Positions 9,770-18,377 of a DNA stretch of 64,000 nt are shown here, piece by piece (the first letter of the stretch is position 1; the number at the start of each line of letters is the position of its first letter). The stretch is taken from positions 248,001-312,000 of the forward strand of contig NZ_JAGUCN010000002.1 in NCBI RefSeq assembly GCF_018271975.1, given 5' to 3'. Both the position numbers and the translations under genes were made by a program. Below the pieces are notes generated by a model. That model ran no database searches. It saw only the letters and a list, made by a program, of their open reading frames with translations, and was not told the origin of the DNA. This stretch comes from Carboxylicivirga mesophila. GTDB lineage: Bacteria; Bacteroidota; Bacteroidia; Bacteroidales; Marinilabiliaceae.

Positions 9770-9815
9770 TATTTTCCGCATCTTGTCTTTGAGAGATACT
9801 ATAAAAGTACAATAG

Positions 9816-9838
9816 AGCCGGCCATGAGCCGGCTTTTT
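9816..9838 (+). terminator. Rho-independent terminator
   Basis: Stem AGCCGGC (9816-9822) pairs with GCCGGCT (9828-9834) across loop CATGA, followed by T residues. It ends the TonB receptor/DUF4249 operon. Confidence 0.88.
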
Positions 9839-9974
9839 GCGTTTACACAAGCGTGGTAATGAATGTTTAAGGTTTAGTAGATGCCCTTTGTAAGCTCAGG
9901 TCACGGTTTAATATGCAAGTGTTTTTATATTTTACCCTATACTAAACCTTTGTTTAAGTATATGGTAAAATGTA

Positions 9975-9992
9975 TTTAAGTATATACTTAAA
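9975..9992. repeat. 18-bp perfect palindrome (half-site TTTAAGTAT)
   Basis: TTTAAGTAT is followed directly by its reverse complement ATACTTAAA. The first 11 bases of the palindrome (TTTAAGTATAT) also occur as a direct repeat at 9953-9963. It could be an operator or chance AT-rich symmetry. No gene starts close by. Confidence 0.5.
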
Positions 9993-10142
9993 ATGAAAAA
10001 CTAACTTGGAAATCTTCTTGAATACAGTTGTGAATAGCTTCTAAGGATAATGGATTTCAGCCTTACAGCAAGCTCTTTATCCAGGCAGTGCTATAGGCAT
10101 GTAACAGAAGCCTGGAGGGCTGCCGAAAACCTGTAAGCAGTA

Positions 10143-10745
10143 TTAAAACAAACTCATCTGTTCGTCCAGTAGGCGAAAGGTACGCCGGTGAATGGGGGAT
10201 ATGCCATGTTCTTTAATGGCTGCCCGGTGAGCTTTAGTGGGATAGCCTTTGTTTTTGTTCCAGGCGTAGTGTGGGTGCTGCTCGTGCATGGCCTCCATAT
10301 ACTCGTCGCGGTGCGTTTTTGCCAGCACACTGGCGGCCGCAATCGACAGGTATTTGCCATCGCCTTTAACAATGCAGGTGTGGTCGATGCCTTTGTAGGG
10401 GATGAAGCGGTTACCATCAATCAGCAGATGTTGTGGCTTGGTCTTAAGCTGATCAACGCTGCGATGCATGGCCACATATGAGGCTTTCAGAATGTTTATC
10501 TCGTCTATTTCCTGGTGATCGACAAAGGAAACGGCCCATGCCAAAGCTTCCTGCTCAATAATGGGGCGCAGCTTCTGACGTTGTTTCTCGGTCAGTTGCT
10601 TAGAGTCGTTTAGCAGCTCGTGTTTAAAGTCGGGAGGTAGAATGACTGCTGCCGCCACCACCGGCCCAGCCAGGCAACCGCGCCCGGCTTCGTCACAACC
10701 GGCTTCTATCAGGTCTTTATGTAGGTAGGAAAGTAAATTTGCCAT
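10143..10745 (-). CDS. rnhB: Ribonuclease HII
   Basis: This is a 200-residue RNase HII, which nicks the RNA strand of RNA-DNA hybrids and starts removal of single ribonucleotides from DNA in the cytoplasm. The N-terminal [21 protein letters not shown] block holds the catalytic Asp18 and Glu19. LLIDGNRF supplies the next acidic residue and KTHRDEYM the last one, so the active site is complete. Length is normal for the family. It has no close partner gene; the downstream side contains only the convergent operon's terminator. Confidence 0.97.
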   Translation of the reverse strand: MANLLSYLHKDLIEAGCDEAGRGCLAGPVVAAAVILPPDFKHELLNDSKQLTEKQRQKLRPIIEQEALAWAVSFVDHQEIDEINILKASYVAMHRSVDQLKTKPQHLLIDGNRFIPYKGIDHTCIVKGDGKYLSIAAASVLAKTHRDEYMEAMHEQHPHYAWNKNKGYPTKAHRAAIKEHGISPIHRRTFRLLDEQMSLF

Positions 10746-10802
10746 GGAATTATTATTAGTCAGTGGTCATTAGATGGAAGTGAGGATATTTTAGGTGTTT
10801 TT

Positions 10803-11279
10803 AGCGCAGAGTACGCAAAGGTCTCAAAGAAAGAATAGTAAAAAGCTTCGTCTTCTTTTAATGAATAAAGTTATAGTGTTTATATGTGTTTTTTGATTTC
10901 TCTTTAAACACTGCGGTTATTTGTTTTAGCAAATAAATGTATTGCTTCAAATTATTTACCGCAGAGCACGCAGTGGTCACAGAGAAAAAAGAAGTAAAGA
11001 TCTCCATCTTTTTTTATTGTTTGTTACAAGTTGATTTAAAGTGTGTTTATTTTCTTCATTTACTCTTTAGTCTCAGCAGTTAATTAATATTGGCAATACA
11101 TTATTTACCGCGGAGAACGCAAAGATTGCAGAGAATAAAAATCTCCATCTTTTGTTTTGCTTATATACAAGTGTGTGTCTTTTCTCCTTTTGCTCTTTAA
11201 ACACTGCGGTTATTTATTTTAACAAATTAGTGAATTGCTTCAAATCATTTACCGCAGAGTGCACAAAGGTCGCAGAGAA
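10803..11279. repeat. Tandem repeat array, three empty units plus the head of a fourth
   Basis: Four copies of a head motif close to ACCGCAGAGnnCGCAAAGG begin at 10803, 10958, 11107 and 11251, a spacing of 144-155 bp. Each empty unit closes with a tail close to CTCTTTAAACACTGCGGT (about 10899-10918, 11052-11082, 11179-11212). Head and tail ends are inverted copies of one another (ACCGCAGAG against CNCTGCGGT). Units two and three also share interior sequence (ATCTCCATCTTTT). Linkers 10917-10957 and 11212-11250 are near-identical to each other. The fourth unit encloses a gene. A CRISPR is excluded because units are long, diverged and contain no constant short repeat with unique spacers. Confidence 0.8.
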
Positions 11280-11320
11280 TAAAATGCTCAAACTTCTTGT
11301 TTTTCTAATGGTTTTGTTAA

Positions 11321-11710
11321 TCAGTTTTTATGGTAATTATTCACAATCCGCTTTATGCCATCACGCAGCATAGTAACATTGAAGTTAAGTATCAGTCCAA
11401 TTTGTTTATTGGACATCTTGAGATAAGATAATATCTGAGCAATATGTAAGTTGTTTATCTCATTAACAGCTTTAAGCTCCACAATTATTGTATTATCAAC
11501 TAATAAATCAATGCGATATCCACATTCCATTTTGACTTCATCATAAATCAATGGCAGTTCTTTTTCTTTCTCAACCTTGTGGCCTTGCTTCTTCAGTTCG
11601 TAATACAAGCATTCCTGATAGGCCGATTCTAGCATGCCTGGACCTAGTGCAGAATGGACTTTTAATGCGCATTCAATTATACTTCGTGTTATGTCATTTG
11701 GATTGGCCAT
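11321..11710 (-). CDS. GxxExxxR family protein (PD-(D/E)XK nuclease-like)
   Basis: This 129-residue protein belongs to the GxxExxxR family, which has a PD-(D/E)XK nuclease-like fold of unproven function. The hallmarks are visible: GPGMLESAYQECLYYEL at 23-39, then GYRIDLLVDNTIIVELKAV with Asp68, Glu78 and Lys80 forming a D...ExK core, AQILSYLK at 91-98 and LNFNV at 108-112. The Arg of the family's name motif is Gln32 here. The core is intact, so an active nuclease is possible but unproven. The gene lies inside one unit of a repeat array on both sides, and a TATTTTTG box 24 nt upstream could be its own promoter. Confidence 0.88.
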   Translation of the reverse strand: MANPNDITRSIIECALKVHSALGPGMLESAYQECLYYELKKQGHKVEKEKELPLIYDEVKMECGYRIDLLVDNTIIVELKAVNEINNLHIAQILSYLKMSNKQIGLILNFNVTMLRDGIKRIVNNYHKN

Positions 11711-11733
11711 GGTTAAGTAATCGTCATTTTCAT

Positions 11734-11741
11734 CAAAAATA
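11734..11741 (-). promoter_or_regulatory. Putative -7 box (TATTTTTG) of the GxxExxxR gene
   Basis: On the minus strand these bases match TAnnTTTG, 23 nt upstream of the start codon at 11710. No clear -33 TTTG is found at the expected spacing. The box lies inside the repeat unit, so the element may carry its own promoter. Confidence 0.35.
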
Positions 11742-11808
11742 CAAAGTAATCATTTGTTAGCTTTCTCCTTTTACTTCTTAAACTCAGCGGTTAAATATTA
11801 CATTCAAT

Positions 11809-12819
11809 CTACTTCTCACTATAAACCACCTCAAGCACAGTTTGCCCAACTGCTTTCAGCGTGTTTTTATCAATGTTGTCCATATTATCCTCATGCGTAT
11901 GCCAGAAGCTACCGAAGCTGGTTGGCGACGATGGGTCGTGCTGGATGATGTCGATGCATGGGATATTCGTCAATTGATAGACGTATACATGGTCATCTGT
12001 TATCATGCCGCCTTGGTCGTAGGCAAAATACTGTCCGTAGCCCAGGTCAGAAGCTGTGTTCCATACTCTGTCAACCAGCTCAGGCGCAAATTCCAGTGAA
12101 TAGAGTTCCTTGTAGAAAAGCGCGTTTTTAGCACCTACCATGTCGAGCAATATGCCGTATCGAGCTGTATAATTGGGCTTATGCGGGTTTTTTCCCCAGT
12201 ATTGCGAACCCAGGCACCAGGTGTCTTCCTTGTATTGTAAATCAAGATGATTGGGTTGGCCATAATCCTCAGCATCAAAAAAGATGATGTCGATGCCAAG
12301 GTGGTGGCCTGCCTGGCCAATCTGACGGGCAATTTCCAATAATACTCCAACGCCACTGCCCCCGTCGTTGGCACCATCAATAGGCGTGTTGTGTTTCGAT
12401 GCATCCTTGTCATAGTCAGCAAAAGGGCGTGTGTCCCAATGAGCAAATAAAAGGATGCGGTTGTTTTTTTCAGGATTGAACTGTCCGATAATGTTTTTGG
12501 CTTTCAGCACGGTGTTGTCAAAAGCCACCACATCAGCTTCCTGAACAATTACATCGGCACCAAAGCGCTTCAGTTCGCCTGCCAGGTAGTTGGCGCAAGC
12601 TTCATGCTCAGGTGTATTGGGTACACGAGGGCCAAAAGCCACTTGCCGGGCCACATAGTTGTATGCCGAATCGCCACTAAAAACAGGCGTTGTTATTTGA
12701 GTTGCTTTGTTGGTAGAAATGGTTGATGTGTTATCCGATTTCTTTGAGTTACAGCTAAAAAAAAGCAGGCTGGCAACCAGTGCCAAACCTGCTGTTGTAT
12801 GTTTTAATATCATCTGCAT
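11809..12819 (-). CDS. M28-fold lipoprotein, probable glutaminyl-peptide cyclotransferase
   Basis: This is a 336-residue exported zinc enzyme with a lipobox at Cys23 (LLFFSCNSKK). It has the M28 aminopeptidase fold: AHWDTRPFADYD (His127, Asp129), DGANDGGSG (Asp152) and FFDAEDYG (Glu184, Asp185). The segment SFWHTHEDNMDNI with His307 resembles the WHTxxDN zinc-ligand block of animal-type (type II) glutaminyl cyclases, which are known in Porphyromonas and relatives. I therefore favour cyclisation of N-terminal Gln on exported proteins, a modification common on proteins of this phylum. A plain aminopeptidase is the alternative. It lies 4 nt after cysS in the same direction. Confidence 0.8.
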   Translation of the reverse strand: MQMILKHTTAGLALVASLLFFSCNSKKSDNTSTISTNKATQITTPVFSGDSAYNYVARQVAFGPRVPNTPEHEACANYLAGELKRFGADVIVQEADVVAFDNTVLKAKNIIGQFNPEKNNRILLFAHWDTRPFADYDKDASKHNTPIDGANDGGSGVGVLLEIARQIGQAGHHLGIDIIFFDAEDYGQPNHLDLQYKEDTWCLGSQYWGKNPHKPNYTARYGILLDMVGAKNALFYKELYSLEFAPELVDRVWNTASDLGYGQYFAYDQGGMITDDHVYVYQLTNIPCIDIIQHDPSSPTSFGSFWHTHEDNMDNIDKNTLKAVGQTVLEVVYSEK

Positions 12820-12823
12820 CGTA

Positions 12824-14299
12824 TTATTTTATGCTCCATTCAAAGCCGTCCTTAGTGTCTTTAATCTCAACGCCTAAAGCCTGCAATTCATTGCGAATCT
12901 TATCGGCAGTGCCCCAGTCCTTATTGGTCTTGGCATCTATCCGTAAGTTAAGCAGTAAGTTAATGGTTTCGGATAATAACTCATCATTACCTTCCGACGA
13001 ACCTGAGGTGTTAACTGACAGGCCTAAGATGTCAATCACCATATCGTGCATCAGTTGCTTCAACGTTAGCAAATCTTCAGTAGTCAGCGAAGCTTTACCG
13101 GCCAGCATGCTGTTAATGCTTTTTACCGCATCAAACAGGTGAGCAATCAGAATTGGTGTGTTAAGGTCATCGTTAAGCGCTGCATAGCACTTTTCCTTCA
13201 GTTCTGCAACGCTGAATGAAGAACTGTCAGACGCCTGCAGTTTTTCCAGATTGGCCGTAGCCTCCAGTAAACGTTCCATGCCTTTTTGAGATGCCTGCAA
13301 TGCCTCGTTTGAAAAGTCAAGAGTACTGCGGTAATGCGCCTGCATAATAAAGAAGCGAACGGTCATTGGGCTGTAGGCCTGGGCCAGCTTATCGTGTTCC
13401 CCTGAGAACATTTGTTCCAAGGTGATGAAGTTACCCAGTGATTTGCCCATTTTCTGGCCATCGATGGTAATCATGTTGTTGTGCATCCAGTAACGGGCCG
13501 GTGTGTGACCATTGGCTACAGTGCTCTGTGCAATTTCACACTCGTGGTGCGGAAACAGCAGGTCCATGCCGCCACCGTGTATGTCAAACTCTGTCCCCAG
13601 GTACCTGGCACTCATAGCCGAACACTCCAGGTGCCAGCCCGGGAATCCATCGCTGAATCGAGATGGCCAACGCATAATGTGCTCAGGAGCCGCTTTCTTC
13701 CATAAAGCAAAATCAAAGCTGTTGCGCTTTTCGGTTTGCCCGTCCAGTTCGCGGGTAGTACTTAGCAAGTCTTCAATGTTACGACCCGATAACGCTCCGT
13801 AATGATTGTCTTTGTTGTATTTTTCTACATCGAAATACACCGACCCATTACTCTCGTAGGCCAGACCTTTGCTTAAAATGTCTTCAACTATTTGCAGCTG
13901 CTCAATGATATGACCCGATGCGCGCGGCTCAATGCTGGGCTTCTGCACGTTCAGCAGGTCCATATAGTAGTGGTAACGATCGGTATAGTACTGCACCACT
14001 TCCATGGGTTCCAGTTCCTCCAGGCGTGCCTTCTTGGCAATCTTATCTTCACCGGCATCAGCATCGTTTTCGAGGTGACCCACGTCGGTAATGTTACGCA
14101 CATAGCGCACTTTGTAACCGCTGTGCTTCAGGTAACGAAATAAAATATCAAAAGTGATGGCCGGACGTGTGTGACCTAAATGCGGATCGCCATATACCGT
14201 TGGCCCGCAAACGTATAATCCAACGTGCTTGGGATTGATAGGCTGAAACTCTTCTTTCTTACGCGAAAGGGTATTGTAAAGGTATAATGTATTCTCCAT
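12824..14299 (-). CDS. cysS: Cysteinyl-tRNA synthetase
   Basis: This 491-residue class I aminoacyl-tRNA synthetase charges tRNA-Cys. The N-terminus has [17 protein letters not shown] with zinc ligand Cys31 and the HIGH-type signature His40-His43. ECSAM and HHECEIAQS supply the other zinc ligands. MGKSLGNF (about residue 280) is the KMSKS loop. The C-terminal DALR-like helical region is complete and ends in GFEWSIK. The length is normal. The start codon, 4-nt spacing to the downstream M28 gene and common strand suggest one operon. Confidence 0.98.
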   Translation of the reverse strand: MENTLYLYNTLSRKKEEFQPINPKHVGLYVCGPTVYGDPHLGHTRPAITFDILFRYLKHSGYKVRYVRNITDVGHLENDADAGEDKIAKKARLEELEPMEVVQYYTDRYHYYMDLLNVQKPSIEPRASGHIIEQLQIVEDILSKGLAYESNGSVYFDVEKYNKDNHYGALSGRNIEDLLSTTRELDGQTEKRNSFDFALWKKAAPEHIMRWPSRFSDGFPGWHLECSAMSARYLGTEFDIHGGGMDLLFPHHECEIAQSTVANGHTPARYWMHNNMITIDGQKMGKSLGNFITLEQMFSGEHDKLAQAYSPMTVRFFIMQAHYRSTLDFSNEALQASQKGMERLLEATANLEKLQASDSSSFSVAELKEKCYAALNDDLNTPILIAHLFDAVKSINSMLAGKASLTTEDLLTLKQLMHDMVIDILGLSVNTSGSSEGNDELLSETINLLLNLRIDAKTNKDWGTADKIRNELQALGVEIKDTKDGFEWSIK

Positions 14300-14391
14300 G
14301 CTTGCTGAAACCTAATCGTATTGTTTAAACAAGCCGCTAAATTACAAAAATCTGAGAGAAAGAGGTGCTGAATGCTATTAGTTAATACCTT

Positions 14392-15207
14392 TTAATATTC
14401 TTCGGTTTGCACCACATTGCCATTTTGGTAGTGTACTACCTTTATTATCTGCTTATCGTTATTATAGAAGAAATGTTTGCCAGTAAATACTTTACCATTG
14501 ACAAAGAATCCCTGTTTTTCAACCAAGCCCTGCAGGTTGTAGACGGTGTGATTACCAGTTCCTTTAAAAGTGCCATGGTCCTTGGCCTGAGCCAGGGTTT
14601 GCCGGGGAGCTACTTCGTCGGTGGTGATGGTTTCTGTTATGGCAACGTTTTCCAGGAATTCTCCATCATTATACACGCGCTCTGTCACCAATAATCCTTC
14701 TTCGTTGTAGATTTTTAATGTGCCGGTAGCTTTGCCATTTGTCCACTCGCCAGTGTATTTTAGGGTGCCGTTTTCGTGGTAGTATTTTTGAGTACCCGTT
14801 CGCTGGCCATTATCGTCGTATTGCCAGTCATAAGCTAATCGTCCGTTTTTATTATAAAACTTATAGTTGCCCTGCCAGTGGTCAATGTGCCAAATGCCTT
14901 CTTCTGAGATTAAACCATTATCGTAATAAAACTGAGCCAGTCCAATGGCTTTCCCATTCTTATAAGTGATTTTGTGCTTAATATTGCCATCAGGAAAATA
15001 CGTAACCCACAAGCCATCTTTTTTGTCAGCCTTGTAATGGCCTTGTTCCAGTAGCTTGTCGCCCGTATTATTAAATTTAATCCACAAACCCTGCTTGCGT
15101 TTTTGTAGATCAGTGTAATTGATGGTGTCGCCCTTATAAAGCTCATAGCTTTGAGCTAGTGCTGAGCTGCTTATTATCAGGCATATGATTATAAAAGCGT
15201 GTCGCAT
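14392..15207 (-). CDS. Secreted YwqK/MORN-like repeat protein
   Basis: This 271-residue protein has a signal peptide (about 1-18, ending ALAQS). At least seven repeats of roughly 22 residues follow, of the form 'G.W..Y...G.L.....Y.NG' (for example GLWVTYFPDGNIKHKITYKNGK and GTLKYTGEWTNGKATGTLKIY). This is the YwqK-type antitoxin-module/MORN-variant repeat found widely in exported Bacteroidota proteins. The role is unknown; the repeats form an extended beta structure and may mediate binding at the envelope. It lies 92 nt upstream of cysS on the same strand. Confidence 0.8.
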   Translation of the reverse strand: MRHAFIIICLIISSSALAQSYELYKGDTINYTDLQKRKQGLWIKFNNTGDKLLEQGHYKADKKDGLWVTYFPDGNIKHKITYKNGKAIGLAQFYYDNGLISEEGIWHIDHWQGNYKFYNKNGRLAYDWQYDDNGQRTGTQKYYHENGTLKYTGEWTNGKATGTLKIYNEEGLLVTERVYNDGEFLENVAITETITTDEVAPRQTLAQAKDHGTFKGTGNHTVYNLQGLVEKQGFFVNGKVFTGKHFFYNNDKQIIKVVHYQNGNVVQTEEY

Positions 15208-15302
15208 TTTATTTTGGGTGTCTAGTAGTAGTTAAATGTTTATTTGCAATAGACCTTTTTATACTCAAAAATCACTAAAAGGTTATCATAAACCTAAAAA
15301 GA

Positions 15303-15331
15303 TTTGGTAACGGAATTATTTTATACCTTTG
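15303..15331 (+). promoter_or_regulatory. Bacteroidota sigma-A promoter for rnr
   Basis: TTTG (15303-15306) and TACCTTTG (15324-15331) match the -33 and -7 elements TTTG and TAnnTTTG, 17 nt apart. The predicted leader to the rnr start at 15425 is about 85 nt. Confidence 0.6.
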
Positions 15332-15424
15332 GTTACTATACAGACAGGTGAATAATAGATTCCCTTCATCAATGAAACATCCTGTCGTTTCAAAAGTTAC
15401 TCCCTTAACCTTAAATATTTAATA

Positions 15425-17593
15425 ATGGGAAAGAAGAAAAAGAAGTCATCCAGAAAGACGGAATTAAGACAATTGATACAAGGATTATTTTTCAATAATC
15501 CCAAACGAACATTTAATTACAAGCAAGTGTCGGGCTTGCTTGAAGTGAAAAAGAAAACGGGCCGACAGCAGGTTCAGATAATACTAAATGAATTATTCGA
15601 GTCGGGCTACCTCACCGAAGTAGCTGCCGGTAAATATAAGTTACTAAGCAGGGGCTCTACTTTAACTGGAGTGGTAGATATGACTGCCACCGGTTCGGCC
15701 TATGTGGTGCCTGATGAGGAAAATGAGGGCGGCGATATTTTTATCCCCCGTAATAATATGAATCAGGCTTTGCATGGCGACCATGTAAAAGTGTTTATGC
15801 ATGCCCGTCGGCGTAATCGACAGCCGGAAGGTGAGATCATTGAGGTACTGAAACGAAAGCGAGAGACATTTGTCGGAGTGATGCAAATATCCAGGGGACT
15901 GGCCTTTCTGGTGGTCGATGACCGCGTAATGCCCCACGATATTTTTATCCCGCCAAAGGCGCTTAATGGTGCTAAAGACGGACAAAAAGCCATTGCACGA
16001 ATTGTTGAGTGGCCCGAACGTGCTAAAAACCCGATTGGAGAAATCATTGATGTGCTTGGTGATGTGGGGGATAATCAGGCCGAGATGCATGCCATACTGG
16101 CCGAGTTTAATCTGCCGTATCGCTATCCACAGGAAGTTATTGATGAGGCAGAAACCATTGATGCGGAAATATCGCCGGAAGAGATTAAGAAGCGTCGCGA
16201 TTTTCGTCAAGTAACAACTTTTACCATTGACCCTGTTGATGCCAAGGATTTTGATGATGCCTTATCCTTACAAAAGCTGGATAATGGTAACTGGGAAGTA
16301 GGGGTACATATTGCCGATGTAACACATTATGTGGAACCCAAATCACTCCTCGAAAAAGAGGCTTATGACCGGGCAACTTCCGTTTATCTGGTTGACAGGG
16401 TGGTGCCTATGCTGCCAGAGCGCTTGAGTAATTTTATTTGTTCACTGCGTCCGCATGAAGAGAAACTTTGTTTTTCAGCCGTGTTTGAGATGGATGATCA
16501 GGCCAATGTTATCAATAGTTGGTTCGGACGAACAGTTATTTATTCCGACAGGCGATTTACCTATGAGGAAGCCCAGGAAATTATTGAAACAGGTAAAGGG
16601 GACTTATCCGACGAGATACTGACGCTTGATAAACTGGCAAAAGCCCTGCGTGATAAACGATTCAGTGAAGGTTCTGTAGGGTTCGAAAGAGTAGAGGTAA
16701 AGTTCAATATTGATGAAAAAGGGAAGCCGGTAAGCGTATTTTTTAAAGAATCGAAAGATGCCAATAAGCTCATTGAAGAATTTATGTTGCTGGCCAATAA
16801 AAAAGTAGCTCAGTTAATTGGCAATAAGGAACTGGATAAAGGCAGTCGCGGTAAACCTAAAACCTTTGTGTATCGTATTCACGATGTACCTAATCCTGAT
16901 AAATTTGAAAATTTTGCTTCGTTTGTGAGGCGCTTTGGCTACGAAGCTATGCCAAAAGGTGTTGAAACCGTTAGTGCTTCGCTCAACCGTTTACTCGAAG
17001 AGGTGAAAGGTAAGGGCGAGCAGAACATGATTGAAACGCTGGCTATTCGCACCATGGCTAAGGCTGTGTATTCAACCCATAACATTGGCCATTATGGCTT
17101 GTCGTTTAAGTTTTACTCACACTTTACTTCACCCATCCGTCGCTATCCCGATATGATGGTGCATCGCCTGCTGCAACGCTACCTCGATGGTGGCCGTTCA
17201 GTGAATGAAGAAACCTATGAGGAGATGTGCGAGCACAGCTCTGATATGGAGCAACGAGCTGCCGATGCCGAAAGAGCTTCGATTAAATACAAGCAGGTGG
17301 AGTTTATGAAAGACCACATAGGGCAGACTTTTGAAGGCGTGATATCGGGTGTTACCGAATGGGGACTATACGTTGAGATTATTGAGAATAAATGCGAGGG
17401 CATGATTCCTATTCGTGATTTGGATGATGATTTTTACCATTTCGACGAAGACAACTATTGCCTGGTTGGCCGCAAATATAACAGGAAGTATCAATTGGGC
17501 GATCAACTGAAGATTGTGATAGCCAATGCTAACCTTGAAAAGAAACAGCTGGATTTCGCTTTAGCTGATGGTGAGACCGATTCGACTAAATAA
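15425..17593 (+). CDS. rnr: Ribonuclease R (VacB/RNB family exoribonuclease)
   Basis: This 722-residue 3'-to-5' exoribonuclease degrades structured RNA. A basic N-terminus (GKKKKKSSRK) precedes a winged-helix segment (about 10-75). Two cold-shock-type OB domains follow (about 75-225), then the RNB catalytic domain, where DPVDAKDFDDAL (about residues 269-280) carries the metal-binding aspartates. HYGLSFKFYSHFTSPIRRYPDMMVHRLL is the conserved RNB end block, and an S1 domain lies at about 635-715. All domains are present and the length is typical. It appears to be a single-gene unit with the promoter at 15303. Confidence 0.97.
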   Translation: MGKKKKKSSRKTELRQLIQGLFFNNPKRTFNYKQVSGLLEVKKKTGRQQVQIILNELFESGYLTEVAAGKYKLLSRGSTLTGVVDMTATGSAYVVPDEENEGGDIFIPRNNMNQALHGDHVKVFMHARRRNRQPEGEIIEVLKRKRETFVGVMQISRGLAFLVVDDRVMPHDIFIPPKALNGAKDGQKAIARIVEWPERAKNPIGEIIDVLGDVGDNQAEMHAILAEFNLPYRYPQEVIDEAETIDAEISPEEIKKRRDFRQVTTFTIDPVDAKDFDDALSLQKLDNGNWEVGVHIADVTHYVEPKSLLEKEAYDRATSVYLVDRVVPMLPERLSNFICSLRPHEEKLCFSAVFEMDDQANVINSWFGRTVIYSDRRFTYEEAQEIIETGKGDLSDEILTLDKLAKALRDKRFSEGSVGFERVEVKFNIDEKGKPVSVFFKESKDANKLIEEFMLLANKKVAQLIGNKELDKGSRGKPKTFVYRIHDVPNPDKFENFASFVRRFGYEAMPKGVETVSASLNRLLEEVKGKGEQNMIETLAIRTMAKAVYSTHNIGHYGLSFKFYSHFTSPIRRYPDMMVHRLLQRYLDGGRSVNEETYEEMCEHSSDMEQRAADAERASIKYKQVEFMKDHIGQTFEGVISGVTEWGLYVEIIENKCEGMIPIRDLDDDFYHFDEDNYCLVGRKYNRKYQLGDQLKIVIANANLEKKQLDFALADGETDSTK

Positions 17594-17664
17594 TTCGACA
17601 ATGCATAAGTATAAGGTATTCAGATGGATGTATGGCTTGATTTTAGAATCGGCCTGGTGGCAAT

Positions 17665-17694
17665 TTTGAATAGGAAAAAGTATTTATATTTTTG
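17665..17694 (+). promoter_or_regulatory. Bacteroidota sigma-A promoter for the tetR-metA-HAD operon
   Basis: TTTG (17665-17668) and TATTTTTG (17687-17694) match the -33/-7 consensus with an 18-nt spacer. The -7 box ends 30 nt before the start of the TetR gene. Confidence 0.6.
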
Positions 17695-17724
17695 TTGCAA
17701 TAAAATTCTAAATTCATAGACGGG

Positions 17725-18336
17725 ATGACACTAGGAGTTGCTTATCCATCTGAAACCAGCAGTGATGGAATGCGCGTGGCAATCATTGAAGCAGCCAGGG
17801 AGCTGTTTGCCAAATTTGGGTATAAGAAAACCACCATGGAAGACATAGCGCATGCGCTGCGCAAGGGGAAAAGTTCTCTTTACTATTACTTTAAGAACAA
17901 GGAGGAAATCTTTCAGGCCGTTATTGAGCAGGAGAAAGACATACTTTTTACCGAGCTTAATAAGGTGGTGGACTCTGATTTATCACCTAAAGATAAGTTT
18001 AAAGAGTATGTAATTACCCGGATGAAAACCATTCATATGCTTGAAAACTATATGAAGGTGCTGAAAGATGATGCTTTGGGTGTTTATGATTTCTTTGACA
18101 AATTGAGAGGTAAGGGAGAGGCCGAAGAAGCTGCTTTACTAACCAGGATGTTGGAGGAGGGGCAGAAGGATAACAGCTTCCAGGTAAAAAATATACATAT
18201 GGCAGCCGTCGCTATTGCTATTGCACTGAAAGGATTGGAAGGACCGCTGTTTCAGGCAATGGATAACTTTGATGATTTTAAGATACAGATTGATAATATT
18301 CTGAATATTCTGTTCTTTGGAATTGTTAAACGATAG
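17725..18336 (+). CDS. TetR/AcrR family transcriptional regulator
   Basis: This 203-residue DNA-binding regulator has an N-terminal helix-turn-helix (about residues 18-62: AARELFAKFGYKKTTMEDIAHALRKGKSSLYYYFKNKEEIFQAV), the classic TetR signature. The helical C-terminal ligand domain is of unassigned specificity. An in-frame ATG at 17770 (residue 16) would also retain the domain. It is 41 nt upstream of metA and on the same strand, so it may be co-transcribed with methionine biosynthesis. Whether it regulates that operon, itself or a distant gene cannot be told from the sequence. Confidence 0.92.
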   Translation: MTLGVAYPSETSSDGMRVAIIEAARELFAKFGYKKTTMEDIAHALRKGKSSLYYYFKNKEEIFQAVIEQEKDILFTELNKVVDSDLSPKDKFKEYVITRMKTIHMLENYMKVLKDDALGVYDFFDKLRGKGEAEEAALLTRMLEEGQKDNSFQVKNIHMAAVAIAIALKGLEGPLFQAMDNFDDFKIQIDNILNILFFGIVKR

Positions 18337-18377
18337 AACAAGCAAAACATTAACCACCACACAACTAATACCACATT

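Larger units (their letters stand above)
9770..10142. other. Intergenic region with terminator and AT-rich palindrome
   Basis: These 373 bases lie between the convergent DUF4249 gene and rnhB. They hold the terminator at 9816-9838 and an 18-bp palindrome at 9975-9992. No coding signal was seen. Confidence 0.6.
11251..11799. mobile_element. Gene-bearing repeat unit (candidate element carrying a GxxExxxR gene)
   Basis: The head motif at 11251-11279 and the tail motif at 11761-11799 (TTTCTCCTTTTACTTCTTAA then CTCAGCGGT) match the ends of the three empty units to its left. Instead of about 80 bp, this unit holds the 390-nt gene at 11321-11710. The ends form imperfect terminal inverted repeats. 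The simplest reading is a full element beside hollow derivatives. No target-site duplication could be established, and the gene is not a known transposase, so mobility is inferred only. Confidence 0.45.

Noticed and set aside
10803-11279. CRISPR array
   Set aside because: Units are ~150 bp, diverged, with inverted ends and homologous linkers; no 25-40 bp exact repeats with unique spacers and no cas genes.
11152-11373. Plus-strand ORF inside the repeat array
   Set aside because: Low-complexity, overlaps the real GxxExxxR gene end and repeat units; no family or start signal.
15662-16210. 182-codon minus-strand ORF inside rnr
   Set aside because: It is an antisense shadow of a well conserved gene with no credible protein features.
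18337-18377. SAM riboswitch before metA
   Set aside because: The gap to the TetR gene is only 41 nt and holds no room for such a structure.
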